Source: Multifurca ochricompacta (Eukaryota > Basidiomycota > Agaricomycetes > Russulales > Russulaceae). Taken from it: a stretch of DNA of 64,000 nt. The stretch lies in the NCBI GenBank assembly GCA_022496185.1, contig WTXG01000001.1, positions 1,612,001 to 1,676,000 on the forward strand, written 5' to 3'. The position numbers were made by a program, and so were the translations under genes. The notes below the pieces were generated by a model. It had not been told where the DNA came from, ran no database searches, and saw nothing but the letters and a program-made list of their open reading frames with translations. Shown one piece after another: positions 36,207 to 46,485 of the stretch. Numbering within the stretch: position 1 is the stretch's first letter; each line of letters starts with the position of its first letter.

Positions 36207-38469
36207 ATGTATAGTCAACAACACGGCCGGGCTACTGACGATGACCAAGTTATCGTTCAGGAACGTATCGGAGAACCTCCCCCCGCACTTTCATCTTTTC
36301 ATCTCGATGATGCTTTCTCGGATGGCGATGACATCGACACCCACTACGAATTCTCGTCCATTGCCATTCGCGCTGACCTAGCGCGAGTTACATCATACTC
36401 TCGAGAGGAAGAAGATGAGGTTCCGATGCGCACAGAGGAGCCACTCGATGATGTCGCTGCTGCGGGAAATATCAGAGAAACTCACACAGGGCTGTCATCG
36501 TTAGTATACATCCCTGCGACTCTACCTGAGCCTTACCGCCCCACAGGGATACCATGGCGCCCTCTTCAAATAGCAGCCAGCTCTACGTCAAATTCGACTC
36601 CATTTCGCTTTCAGAAACCCCTGTAGCGGAAGACTTGTCAAAACCCGTTCATGACGATGAAGAGGATAACAAAGTTGCACAAAGTGATGATCACGGACAA
36701 GGCCATACTGGAAGTGACAGCACGTCAGCAGCGCAAAATCGTATGGTGTATCCTGACCCATTCCAGTCTCATCCAGTTTCTACTGAAGCGAGCCTAGACT
36801 CACCATCATCCCTTCCACAATCTGACCTCCCACCCGATACGCCAGCATCTGGGGACAATTCAGAGACGCCTTCAGAACCCTCCATCTCCCAAAAGACCGC
36901 CTCGACACCTTCGTTGCCCTTACCAGCAGTTTCTTCACCCACCGCGTCATCGTCACCGTCACGGCCCTCATCTAGTCATAAGGCACATAAAATTACGCGA
37001 TCGATAGGGCCTAGTGTATTTGAAAAGGTTGTTAGTAAGACGAGGCCATCGTTTCTTCCTCCAAAAGGTAGGGACGAAGATCAGAAGCACTTGGCAGATT
37101 GGGAGAAGATGATGAAGCTGAGCAGGGTAGCAGGTGCGTAGCTATCTGCGCAAGGAAGCATACTCAAACGTCATCGTGAAAAGAGGAGAAACGGAGAAAG
37201 GCGTTACAAGAACGTCGGCTGGAGAGAGAACTCCAAATCGAGCAATCGCTACATATATGGGAGAAGACGATCTTGCAAGACTGGAAAATAGTACATCGCA
37301 ATGTAGCAATGAGAAAACTTTGGTGGGCTGGTATACCTACCAAGTTGCGTGCAACTATGTGGGAGCGTGCTGTTGGAAATTCCCTTGCCTTATCTAAAGG
37401 TACCAATGCATTTTCTCTTGCGGAGACGGGTTGATAAAGCTCCTTTGGTCAGACACCTATCGAATATGTCTTGCACGGGCTAAACGTGCTCTCGTGGCTG
37501 GGACATTCCCGACGACCTCACTCAGCCTAATCGAGCAAGATGTGCGAAGCACCCTTCCGTCCCTTCACATTTTCCACCCGGACTCAGGACCAATGTACGA
37601 AGAGCTCAAGGACATGTTGTACGCGTGGGTGGTGTCTCGCTCAGATGAGGGCTTGGGCTACGTGCAAGGAACAGCGAGGGTTGCGGCCATGATTCTGCTA
37701 AATATGCCGGCAGGCCCAGGCTTCATTGTCATGAAGAACCTACTAGAACGGCACTGCATGCGCTCTTTTTATGGGGGATTATCCACGAAGGATGATGTAA
37801 GTGCCCATCTGTTTCACCGACCCGTTTGTTGAACTTAGTTTTCTGGGATCTTAGGTCGAGGCTTATTACAGGTGAAGTGTGCCTACATTTGGGATGATAC
37901 AACAGCCATAATTTTCTGGCAGAATTTCGATACCCTGCTGGCAGATGGCATGCCGAAAAGTGTGTGCTTTGGATTACCGCCATAACCGATACGTGCTCAC
38001 TTTCATCAAGTTTATTTTAACTTTAAGCAACATCAGATATCACCATCAGCTTATCTTCAGGAATGGATCGTTCCCCTTTTCCTCGATCACCTCCCTTTCG
38101 AAGCCTGTGCACGCCTATGGGATGTCATCCTTTTGGAAGGCGATGCGTTTTTGTACCGTGCATCTCTAGCTATCTTGGCTGTCCTCGAGCCACGTCTTTT
38201 TTTCCCTGATAAGCAGGAACTATTGGAGTTGATAAGGTAGTTTCTTGAGACAAGCTCACCGTTCTCTTTTCACCAATTGACTTTATAGGGGAGAGAACAA
38301 AGCAGCTCTCGAGGTGGCTCGTCGAGACGGCCGTCCCCTGAATGGTGGGAAATATGAGATCTATGGTATTGATGAAGAGACCTTGTGGGACCGGATCGAT
38401 GGAATGAATGACTGGTGGAAGGAGAGCACTTGGACAAGGCTGTTACAAAGAGAGCTACCGGACATTTGA
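36207..38469 (+). CDS. TBC-domain Rab GTPase-activating protein
   Basis: Activates GTP hydrolysis by Rab GTPases in vesicle traffic. The N-terminal half is long, acidic and Ser/Pro-rich (MYSQQHGRATDDDQ onward); an intron at about 36500-36550 joins LSS to DTMAPSSN. The TBC domain starts at LWWAGIPTKLRATMWERAVGN (about 37320). It includes IEQDVRSTLPSL with the catalytic Arg of the IXXDXXR motif, then DEGLGYVQGTARVAAM with the Gln finger (YXQ). It continues through HQISPSAYLQEW and FEACARLWDVILLEGDAFL to the stop at 38469. The catalytic Arg and Gln are both present, so an active GAP is expected. The Rab substrate cannot be deduced. Confidence 0.9.
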
Positions 38470-39255
38470 CCACCTCTCGATCTGGGCATTCATGTGTACC
38501 TTGGTTTGCACTCTGCGAATATTCACGATGTTCCATGTATATGGCCCAAGGCAAGAACTGGCTAGAATTGACTAGACCAGACGACATTAAATAACGTTGA
38601 AGGCGAGACCCACACGAACTTTCATGTGGAAAGGAACTGTTGTAGAGTCGCCCCGATAGCGAGCGCCTATTTATGGCCCTCATCCTATCCTTGCCAGAGT
38701 TTCAGGATTTCTACCTATGACAGCCCCTGCGATGGACTCCGAAATACACCCCCAGACCGCTCTGGAATGACTTGCAGAGGTCTAAATTTCTAGATTTTGC
38801 GGGGAGGACAGAGCCTTCCGTTTCAGTTACTTACATAAATGCAGACAACACCCGTACTTGACTACGCCTCACTTCACTTCTACTAACACCCTCATGTATT
38901 TTTCCACAGCCATTGCTGGACGCAAACCCGTACGTTTATGTTTGTGCACACATGCCTTTCTATCACTGAGTCTGGCTGCACTTGCAGACACTGCTCATCT
39001 TCATGACCCTCGAGACACTTATTATCGGTAGTGCTTGGTCACAATATCGCCAGCCCCAGTTCGTTGATATGTATCTTCTACTGGCATATGGACTGACCGC
39101 ACGCAGCCGCTTAATAGGAAAGCGCAAGTCCCACAACCCACTTGCCAAGTTTAACGGGTAATCTTGGCGTGGCTCAGTACATGGTGGCGAGTTAGAGCCC
39201 AACTTCCCCGCTTATACAGACACACCTGCGCACAATTACATGTAGCATGCCTCCT
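38470..39255. other. convergent intergenic region, possible small spliced gene
   Basis: About 785 nt between the TBC gene and RRP1. Most has no recognisable coding potential. The only candidate is the short spliced frame listed separately at 38894-39161. Confidence 0.5.
38894..39161 (+). CDS. candidate small membrane protein (tentative)
   Basis: ATG at 38894 (MYFSTAIAGRKP) is followed by a good donor (GTACGT) and an acceptor at about 38986. The next exon codes for the hydrophobic stretch TLLIFMTLETLII. A second intron with acceptor TTAATAG would continue into GKRKSHNPLAKFNG and a stop at 39161. The result is a roughly 40-residue protein with one hydrophobic helix. The IAGR motif recalls small mitochondrial ATP synthase subunits, but the rest does not match what I know of them. 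Only splice signals and hydrophobicity support it. Confidence 0.25.
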
Positions 39256-40441
39256 TCAATTCGAGTCGAGCTTGCGTCGCGCACCGTCGTCGTCGTCGCC
39301 GTCGTCATCATCATCATCTAGGTTGATCTTCCAGAACTTGTACAACTTGCGCCTATTCGAGTCCCGTGTTTCCTGTTCGCTGGCAATGGAAAAAACTTGT
39401 TTGAGGAGGCTTTGACGGAGGGACGACCTGTCCGTCATTAATGAAGTGGACACGTGTGAATTTCCCAACACGAATGGGATTTCATCCCCTAGAAACCGGC
39501 GCCTTTTTTTGCTTGGAGGTTCATCTGAACCAGTGTGCGTAAGGGACTGTATTAGAGGCTCTAGAACGGCTGACATGACGCGTTCAAATGTGTGATTGGA
39601 CGGTGTCCGTGCAAGGAGAATGAGGAAAGGTGCAATGAGAGTGTCAAGAGGTGCTGGAGGTGGGGGTTCGTCACCCGCTCCCGAATCCCAGGCGAGCACC
39701 TTGTCTAGTTCTTGAAGATAGACATCAGCGACATGATATTTCAGGCTTGAGGGTACCCGATTGTCATCAGGACTAAAGGTTAATGTCAGATGAAAGTCAC
39801 TTTGAGGAGGGATGAATGGATTACCAAAGCGGACCACCTTTCACAGTCAAGCCATCATTATAAACTTTACAGAGACCAGCATTCCAGTCGGATCGCATCA
39901 ATAGTCTGAAAGACGCGTTGACAAAGCGTCGAATAAGAATATAGTATTTGTCCATCCTGGCCCAAGTCGTATGAAGTATGAATCGAAGATCGGTCATTTG
40001 ACTGAGCTCACCTTAGGCGGTCAATCCCGTCCCATTCCCGGACAATTATGCTCCAAAATCCTTCAAGAAATTCAAAAGAGGTGTCGTTGTTATCTGTATC
40101 CAAAAGTATGTTTGCAAGCTCTGACGCAAGGGATTGTTGGACTAATGGTTTATCCGACATCCAAAAGCCTATGATGACGGTCACGAATGCCACTTTTCAC
40201 CCGGTAAACAAAGCTCACAGTAAAATATTCCTTTCCATAATTTGTCCATTTCCAAACTGGACATGCGTGGGCGCCCTGGGTTCGAGAGAAATGCTGCGAG
40301 TTTTTTGACGGCATTGTCCCGCGTCTTTTTATCTGCACAAGCGTCAGAAAATGTTTTTTTAAAACTTTGCCACTTAAATGTACCTGTTGATGCAAGATAC
40401 TTTCCAAGAGGTGGTGCTATTGAGGCTGAAGTGGATGCCAT
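39256..40441 (-). CDS. RRP1: ribosomal RNA processing protein RRP1 (Nop52)
   Basis: Nucleolar protein needed for 27S pre-rRNA processing and 60S assembly. It starts MASTSASIAPPLGKYLASTG at 40441; an intron (40333-40383) joins to DKKTRDNAVKKLAAFLSN. Conserved Nop52 sequence follows: KLWKGIFYC joined to FWMSDKPLVQQSLASELANI, FLEGFWSIIVREWDGIDRLR, MDKYYILIRRFVNASFRLL and YHVADVYLQELDKVL. The C-terminal part is basic (SKKRRR) and ends in an Asp/Gly run coded by GTC/ATC triplets. No frame problems were seen. The divergent start to the hydroxyisourate hydrolase gene is only 141 nt away. Confidence 0.92.
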
Positions 40442-40582
40442 GAGGTTCGTCGACGGTGGATGTTAAGAGATGGAGATTAGAGAGGAGAGTTTTTTTCAAA
40501 ACATAAACATAATGATAAGATAAGATGAGATAAGATCATTTTAATTGGGCTGGCCTGCCTTGACTCTCCTACTTGACCAGGG

Positions 40583-41130
40583 ATGCCTTCCTCTCTAATC
40601 ACTTGTCACGGTGGGATTTTTCACTTTCACTATCTATTATTTATCTTTATAATTGTGTAACAGTACTTGATTCTTCAATCGGTAGAGCCGCTGCCGAAAT
40701 AAAAGTAAGCCTTCATGTTCGTGACACCTCCACGATTGCAGGCGGTGCAGAGATATGGAAATTGGTAGCCAAAGGGTGAGATATCATATCTTTCCAGCGT
40801 TGAGACCTGCCTGAAATTTGCGCTGTAGGATGACAAACTCAGATGGTCGTTGTTTGGATCTCCTCTCCCCGAGCGATCAACAATCTGTACAAAGTGTCAA
40901 GCTTGAGGCCGGGGGCGTGTACAAAATTGTGTTTGAGACTAAAGATTACTTTGACAAGGCTAGGAAGCTGACTTTCTACCCTTGGGTTGAAGTACGTGTA
41001 GCCCGAGGCTTCTTCTGATGCGAGTGAATGACGCCCTCAGATTCCCTTCACAGTAATCAATCCTGACGAGCATTATCATATTCCGCTATTGATCAGCCCC
41101 TTTTCCTATACGACTTATCGAGGTAGCTGA
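40583..41130 (+). CDS. 5-hydroxyisourate hydrolase (transthyretin-like)
   Basis: Hydrolyses 5-hydroxyisourate, the product of urate oxidase, in purine degradation. Four exons give about 130 residues. MPSSLITCH joins [17 protein letters not shown] over a 5' intron (the family's HVLD motif, with the catalytic His). Then come [11 protein letters not shown] (catalytic Arg region), [39 protein letters not shown] and the diagnostic C-terminal tetrapeptide YRGS directly before TGA at 41128. No peroxisomal SKL-type signal follows YRGS, so it is probably cytosolic. Neither urate oxidase nor OHCU decarboxylase lies in the window. Confidence 0.94.
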
Positions 41131-41386
41131 AGGGTGATGGACCGCATAAACCACGTTGGTCCCATCCTGCTATGCGATCAATATTAATGTACCATGACAA
41201 GAGATAGGTGTACTTCTACAAAGATGTATTGCAGGTTCTAGATCATGACGACTGTGTCAAATGGGAAGGGACCACGATTGGTGGCATGCACCTTGCTTTA
41301 CAACGACGAACGTGGCTTGGTGTGCAATAAACTGGAACTGAAAAAACTCGTGAAGGCCAGAGGGTCATGAAATTTGTCGTGGGTCT

Positions 41387-42206
41387 CTAAGCAAGTACGT
41401 TCGCATACTGAACGCCCTTGACATAGCCTCCTCTCATGGATTGCCTCACATTGTATATAAACTGCTCCCGATTTCTCCGTAGCTCATCGGCTGCATCTGT
41501 AAACGATACTGAGCCAAGGTACAAAGTCATCACGAATGACGTCCACACCTTTGTTCAGGGGATCATCCGCGTTTGGTTCTAAGAACAAGTATTGTAATCC
41601 TACCATCACAGAGTTCAAATTAAGGACCGGTTTCCAATCTTCCCTGAGAATGTTGAGGCAGACGTTCCCTTCTAAATCCACGTTTGGGTGATATATCTTG
41701 AATGGACAGTCGCAAATTTGTATAATAAACGAGTTCAATATGACATACCGTCTGTGTGCATTTCACCTTGGGTGGTTCATGGGGGTAGTTCATATTGATG
41801 ACAAAGGAGAATACAAATGCGCCACCCTTGTACATGCCTAAACAAAAAACGTCAATACATAGAGTATGAAAATAAATCACACAACATGCCTTCATCGGGC
41901 GTGATGGTGAGAATGAAGTTGAGGAGGTCCGCAGGGTCGGGGAAGTGAGTGACCATTGTAGAGGGAAGGTCAAGCTCAGTTAAATCTTGAAACCCATAGA
42001 GAAGGAAATGTGAGATTGTTGCGTCAGTAAGAAATGCGCGACAATGTGGGGCACCTTTCTGCACTCGGATCTGTGCAGCACTTGTCTTAGGTTTCTTCTT
42101 CGCTGCTGCCTCCTCATTCTTTTTCATGCTCCATATCTGATGAGGGGTCAATGTCAGTTTATTGAATGATGTTGTGTGTTAAATAATAAAGACGTACCTT
42201 GATCAT
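41387..42206 (-). CDS. UBC12: NEDD8-conjugating enzyme UBC12
   Basis: E2 enzyme that transfers NEDD8/Rub1 to cullins. The tiny first exon MIK (42206) joins [14 protein letters not shown], the N-terminal docking tail for the NEDD8 E1 and Dcn1. The UBC fold follows: [49 protein letters not shown], then [20 protein letters not shown] with the catalytic Cys, and [16 protein letters not shown]. The last exons end [20 protein letters not shown] and stop at 41389-41387. About seven small exons; all joins are consistent. Divergent from the 2OG oxygenase gene, 176 nt between starts. Confidence 0.95.
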
Positions 42207-42382
42207 AATGTTGTGTACGAACTAGAAGAGAAGGAAAAGAAAAGAAAAGAAAGGTGAGGGTCAGGGTGTCAGCAGCAGCAGCACACGCGCTGGCGCTGCA
42301 TACAATTGTATTACGTAACAATGGCAAGGCACTCTAGGGCGTGTGTGTAGAGCAGCGCAGAGATTTATCTTATCATCACCTT

Positions 42383-43788
42383 ATGCTGCTCCCTATCATT
42401 GATCTTGATATTTACAGGTCTCAACCACTCGACTCCCCGGTAGTAATTTCAGAATGTAATAAAGTAACATATTTATCTACTTAACCATGTTTTGAACATT
42501 AACTTCCTCGCGGTACCGTAGGCTGCCGATGCGCTTATCATTTATGGCGCCCTCTTATTACAAGATAGTCGCGTCTCTGAACATGACAACACGACCTTTC
42601 TAGACCTCCTTGAGGACTATTTTTCTCAACCCACCGTCGTTCTTAAAAAGGATGAACACCCGGAAGTCGGTTATCAAGTTGGAGTCACTCTCGAAAATAC
42701 TGAGAAGCCCAAGTGTGCGGTGGATGAGCCATGTCTCAGAGTCATCGCCCGACTAGATCCTGACCAACGACCACTTGATATTACCGCCCATCAGCCAGAT
42801 CCTAAATGCCGATTTTTCTGGAGAATGAGCGATATTCCACCTTACGAGACGAAATTTCCTGCTCTTAATGCATCGAACGTGGTGCCTCAAGCAGAGACCT
42901 TGAGGGATAGGTGGGCTCCAACAATGGACAAATGGGGATCTGCGATGAAATCCGCGTGAGTATCAAATTTAGGTTGTAGGACGGAATGTTCATTAGACAT
43001 ACCACGTGCTACAGCGTTGAGGGCCTTGCACAGATGGCTGCAGTTGGTCTAGGCTTACCTCAGGAAACGTTTACGGATGCTGGGAAATATGGGTACGGCC
43101 ATTTTCATAACGTTCACCTCGTTCTCATTGTGCTCAGCCCCATCTCTTGGCTCCTACGGCGTCGGATCTTGCGAAATACAACAAGAAAGATACTATTCTT
43201 GCTGGCTTCCACACCGATCTAAATTTCTTGACTATTCATGGTCGTTCGCGATACCCAGGCCTTCATATATGGGCTCGGAATTCCGGAAAACGCATTCTTG
43301 TACAGTTCCCACCAACCGGACGCTACTTACTCGTGCAGGCAGGAAAACAACTGGAGCACCTTAGCGGGGGTCTTATCAAGGCGGGCTACCATGAAGTTGT
43401 TGTAAACGATGCTACGGTCGCGGTAATAATCTCAGCATGGTTATACCATTCTCTTACGCTCATAAAACGTAAAGACCATCCAAAGACGCAAAACTGAATT
43501 ACCAGATCGTCCTCTCATTAGGATATCCTCCACGTTCTTTTGGCACCTGTCATCTGACTACGATCTCGCGCCGATCGCGTCTCTAGCCGAACGCTCAAGG
43601 GATGCAGGAGTACAGAGCAATTATAAGGGATCATCGATAGATGGTCCGGAAGATACTGTCTATGAACCAATGAAAGTTGGTCAGCAAGTCCAGAGGTGAG
43701 TTAGGAAGAGTCAAGCAAAATCGAATTATGTGGCTAACCACTTGTTCATAGCGAATTGAAGCATATCGCACTCATGGCACAAAATTAG
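42383..43788 (+). CDS. 2-oxoglutarate/Fe(II) oxygenase, isopenicillin N synthase-like
   Basis: Mononuclear iron dioxygenase of the IPNS-like superfamily. The start MLLPIIDLDIYRSQP at 42383 fits the usual beta-strand opening; an intron (GTAACA..CCGTAG) joins SECNK to AADALIIYGALLLQDSR. Downstream are VGYQVGVTLENTEKPKCAV, FRFFWRM-like CRFFWRMSDIPPYE, and the metal motif FHTDLNFLTIHGRSRYPG (His-X-Asp). YLLVQAGKQLEHLSGG and IKAGYHEVVVND supply the second His, and RISSTFFWHLSSDYD the 2OG-binding R-X-S. It ends HIALMAQN at 43788. The substrate is unknown. The neighbours are housekeeping genes, so a natural-product cluster is not indicated. Confidence 0.88.
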
Positions 43789-44002
43789 AGAGTCCATATC
43801 ATTAACACCAAGTCTGCTCAATGATCCATTTACGTAGTGTGTAATGTGTGGTTTAAAGAATTTAAATGGGATTGAAGTTGAATTCAATGTAAGATATCGT
43901 GAAAGATGAAGCAAACGTGAAGCGATCGTTTGAACGGGGATGGTGATGACGGTCCTATGAGAACTCAAAGGCTCCACGTTGAACAGTTCTGAACTGAACA
44001 AA

Positions 44003-46359
44003 TTACCCTGCAGCGGCCTCAAAGGTACGAAGGACGCTCTGGAGCTTGGCGATCATTTCGTCCCATTCCGCATCGGGGTCAGATAGAGCGGTGATGGCCC
44101 CACCGGCGCCAACGGTCCATGTCTCAACTTTTGGGTCGGGGAAGTCGACTGCTCCACCTCGAGACAGATCGTCATATTTGAAGCAACTGCGAATAACCAC
44201 GGACCAGTCACCACCACCGCCCGCATCCAAATAGCCGAAGACCCCAGAGTAGATGCTGCGGTTGTTATCTTCTAGCGTTTGCAAAATTTCCACACTGCGT
44301 TTTTTCGGCGCTCCGGTCATGCTGCCTAGACCAGTTGTTACACTCCGATACCGCCTATAAAAAAAATAGGGGACGACTTTACCTGGAGGTAGGCTTCTCT
44401 TCAGTACTTCCCAGCCGAGCACGTCTTGAGAATCAACGTCCAAGCTTGAAGCAGGCGCCGCTCCCTCGATCACGCTGACCATCTGCCATACAGTTTCGTA
44501 CTCCTCCACGCGGCAGAATTGCTTTACTGAGACGCGTTCGCCAACGACGCTATGAAGGTCGTGACGGATGAGGTCCACAATCATGAGATTCTCCGCGACT
44601 TCTTTTTTACTGCCGGCCAGCAGCTGTTCAGCAACTTCCCTTGTAATGCCAGGAGCTTTGCGGATGGTTCCCTTGATTGGACGCAATTGGCATCGAGAGT
44701 TGGGGGGGCGTGTAAATGATAGAAAGCGCTCTGGAGACGATGAGAGGAGGATAGAAGGATGAAGACGAAGGAATCCAGAGTATGGCGCCGGATTACATCG
44801 ATGGAGACGTTTGTAAAGTTCCCAAGACGAACTAGTAGGAATACGTCGCGGATGAACTGTGATACGGGTATGCGCTGTTAGGCATAGTTCATAAGACTCT
44901 CCTGAAAACAAGTACTCCTTTGCCTTAGCTATGCGTGATTTGTATACCAACTCGTGCGGGAGATGTATAACCGGGGGTTGAGAGAACAATGCACAAGGAG
45001 GTTCATGGGGTGGTGTCGCGGACAGTGACGTTGACGCCAGGGTGAGACGGCGCGCTGTCTCCTCCATCCACTGATTATCGTTGGATTTCAGAGTTTGAAT
45101 GTAAACATCGCCAAAATGTGAATCCACCACGATGCTCCGCTCCACGAACACCATATTAAGATCAGGATGTCGCGTTTGGAGGACAACCTTGCGATGAATG
45201 GGGAGTACTTGCAATGTTTCTAGTCCAAGCTCGTACCCAAGATAACCCACCAGCCCTCCCCAAAAGGGTACATTCGAGAGGCCTCCGATGGCCTTGCGTG
45301 GCAGCATGAAGGCTGTCAACCATGACCAGACGTCATCGTGACCAAGGGGCTCTGGCCAATGTTTTGCCCCCCGAGATAGGCGGACCTGATCGTCACCTAC
45401 TGTGTAGCTTAGCTTGAGCGAGTCATGATCGACGCAGCCAATAATGGAGAATCGTCCCGGTTGAGCGGCAGATTCCAACAGGACAAAAGGCAAAGATTCG
45501 TCCTTAGCTCCAAGGAGCTCGCACATATCTGCCACTGGCAAGTTAGGTAAATGTAGTACAGAGGTCATAACTGATGTAACGTCGTATTGAGATGGCTTCA
45601 TCGAAGTGGACTGGGGCCAGGAAGGGCCAACCAGAGAGTGTGTCCCATTAGACCATGGTTGTGAGGTCGCCCTTGGAAAGCGTACCAGCCTTTAGCTAAC
45701 CTCCAAAAGTTCTGCAACACCTGTAGGCCCCCTTCCGATGTACGTGTAGACTCGGGGTGGTACTGAACTGCCCAGAACGGTCTATTCCTGTGTTTAATGG
45801 CCATAACGACCCGTCCGTTCTCGGTCCCGTCGTCCGCCCACGCCAGAGGCTCGATGTCTCCATTGTCCTTCAGGACTACGTGCAAGGAATGATATCGCAC
45901 GGCGTGAGTCTCCCCAACGCCCTTGAACAAGCCGGCCCCGTTGTGATGGATCTGGGATATCTGACCGTGCTTCACCACATCTAACCTTTTCAAATGAGCC
46001 CAAATTCAATGGCTAAACTCTGCATCCGAGACAAACCCCAAATACAGGAACAAGGGAATGTTCTGGGACCTTCCAGAGCTGCGAGATGACACCAATATCT
46101 TCAGGAACTTCTGGAGATCCAGGGCCTGGGCCAACAACGACAAAAGAAAAATGGGGAAGGATGGAGGTTAATTGTTGGATGGATAGTTGATCATTCTTAA
46201 TGATGTGTATATGGGTATTAGGAATCGCTTTCAGACACAAAGCAGCGAGACTTTGAAGTTTGGTCGGCAAACACAACCGTGGCGGAGGATTAAGACTCAC
46301 TTGTAAGTAAAGGAGTCGTAAGAGTCAATTAGTAGAATCCGAGGGGAAGAGAGGGACAT
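44003..46359 (-). CDS. ABZ1: aminodeoxychorismate synthase (fused PabA-PabB, ABZ1)
   Basis: Makes 4-amino-4-deoxychorismate for p-aminobenzoate and folate. The glutamine amidotransferase half starts MSLSSPRILLIDSYDSFTY (46359), with VVGPGPGSPE, the nucleophile in FGVCLG and the HPES triad residues. The chorismate-binding half has an N-terminal domain (PFVLLESAAQPGRFSIIG), then SSSPERFLSF, the PabB-specific PIKGT with its lysine, LMIVDLIRHDLHS, TGLGSMTGAPKKRSVEIL, GVFGYLDAGGGGDWSVVIRS and GAGGAITALSDPDAEWDEM. Three one-base frame changes fall in the amidotransferase and linker (about 46022, 46000, 45675). As written, the two halves are in different frames with an ATGA overlap at 45598-45601. 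Divergent from TTI1. Confidence 0.92.
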
Positions 46360-46485
46360 CTCGACAAGATGGCATTAAGGGTGAATGAGCTATTTGGTCA
46401 AGTCAAGAGTGACGACCGAGGCTGGCCTCTCACAAACATCCCAACCCGACCTTTGTCTCGTCTCGTCTATTATCTAGTATCACCG

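Noticed and set aside
42383..43788. Secondary-metabolite cluster around the isopenicillin N synthase-like oxygenase
   Set aside because: No NRPS, PKS, terpene synthase, transporter or P450 is adjacent; the neighbours are UBC12 and folate synthesis, and this oxygenase family is common in fungi.
43726..44022. Minus-strand frame downstream of ABZ1
   Set aside because: It overlaps the end of the 2OG oxygenase gene and the ABZ1 3' region without recognisable motifs.
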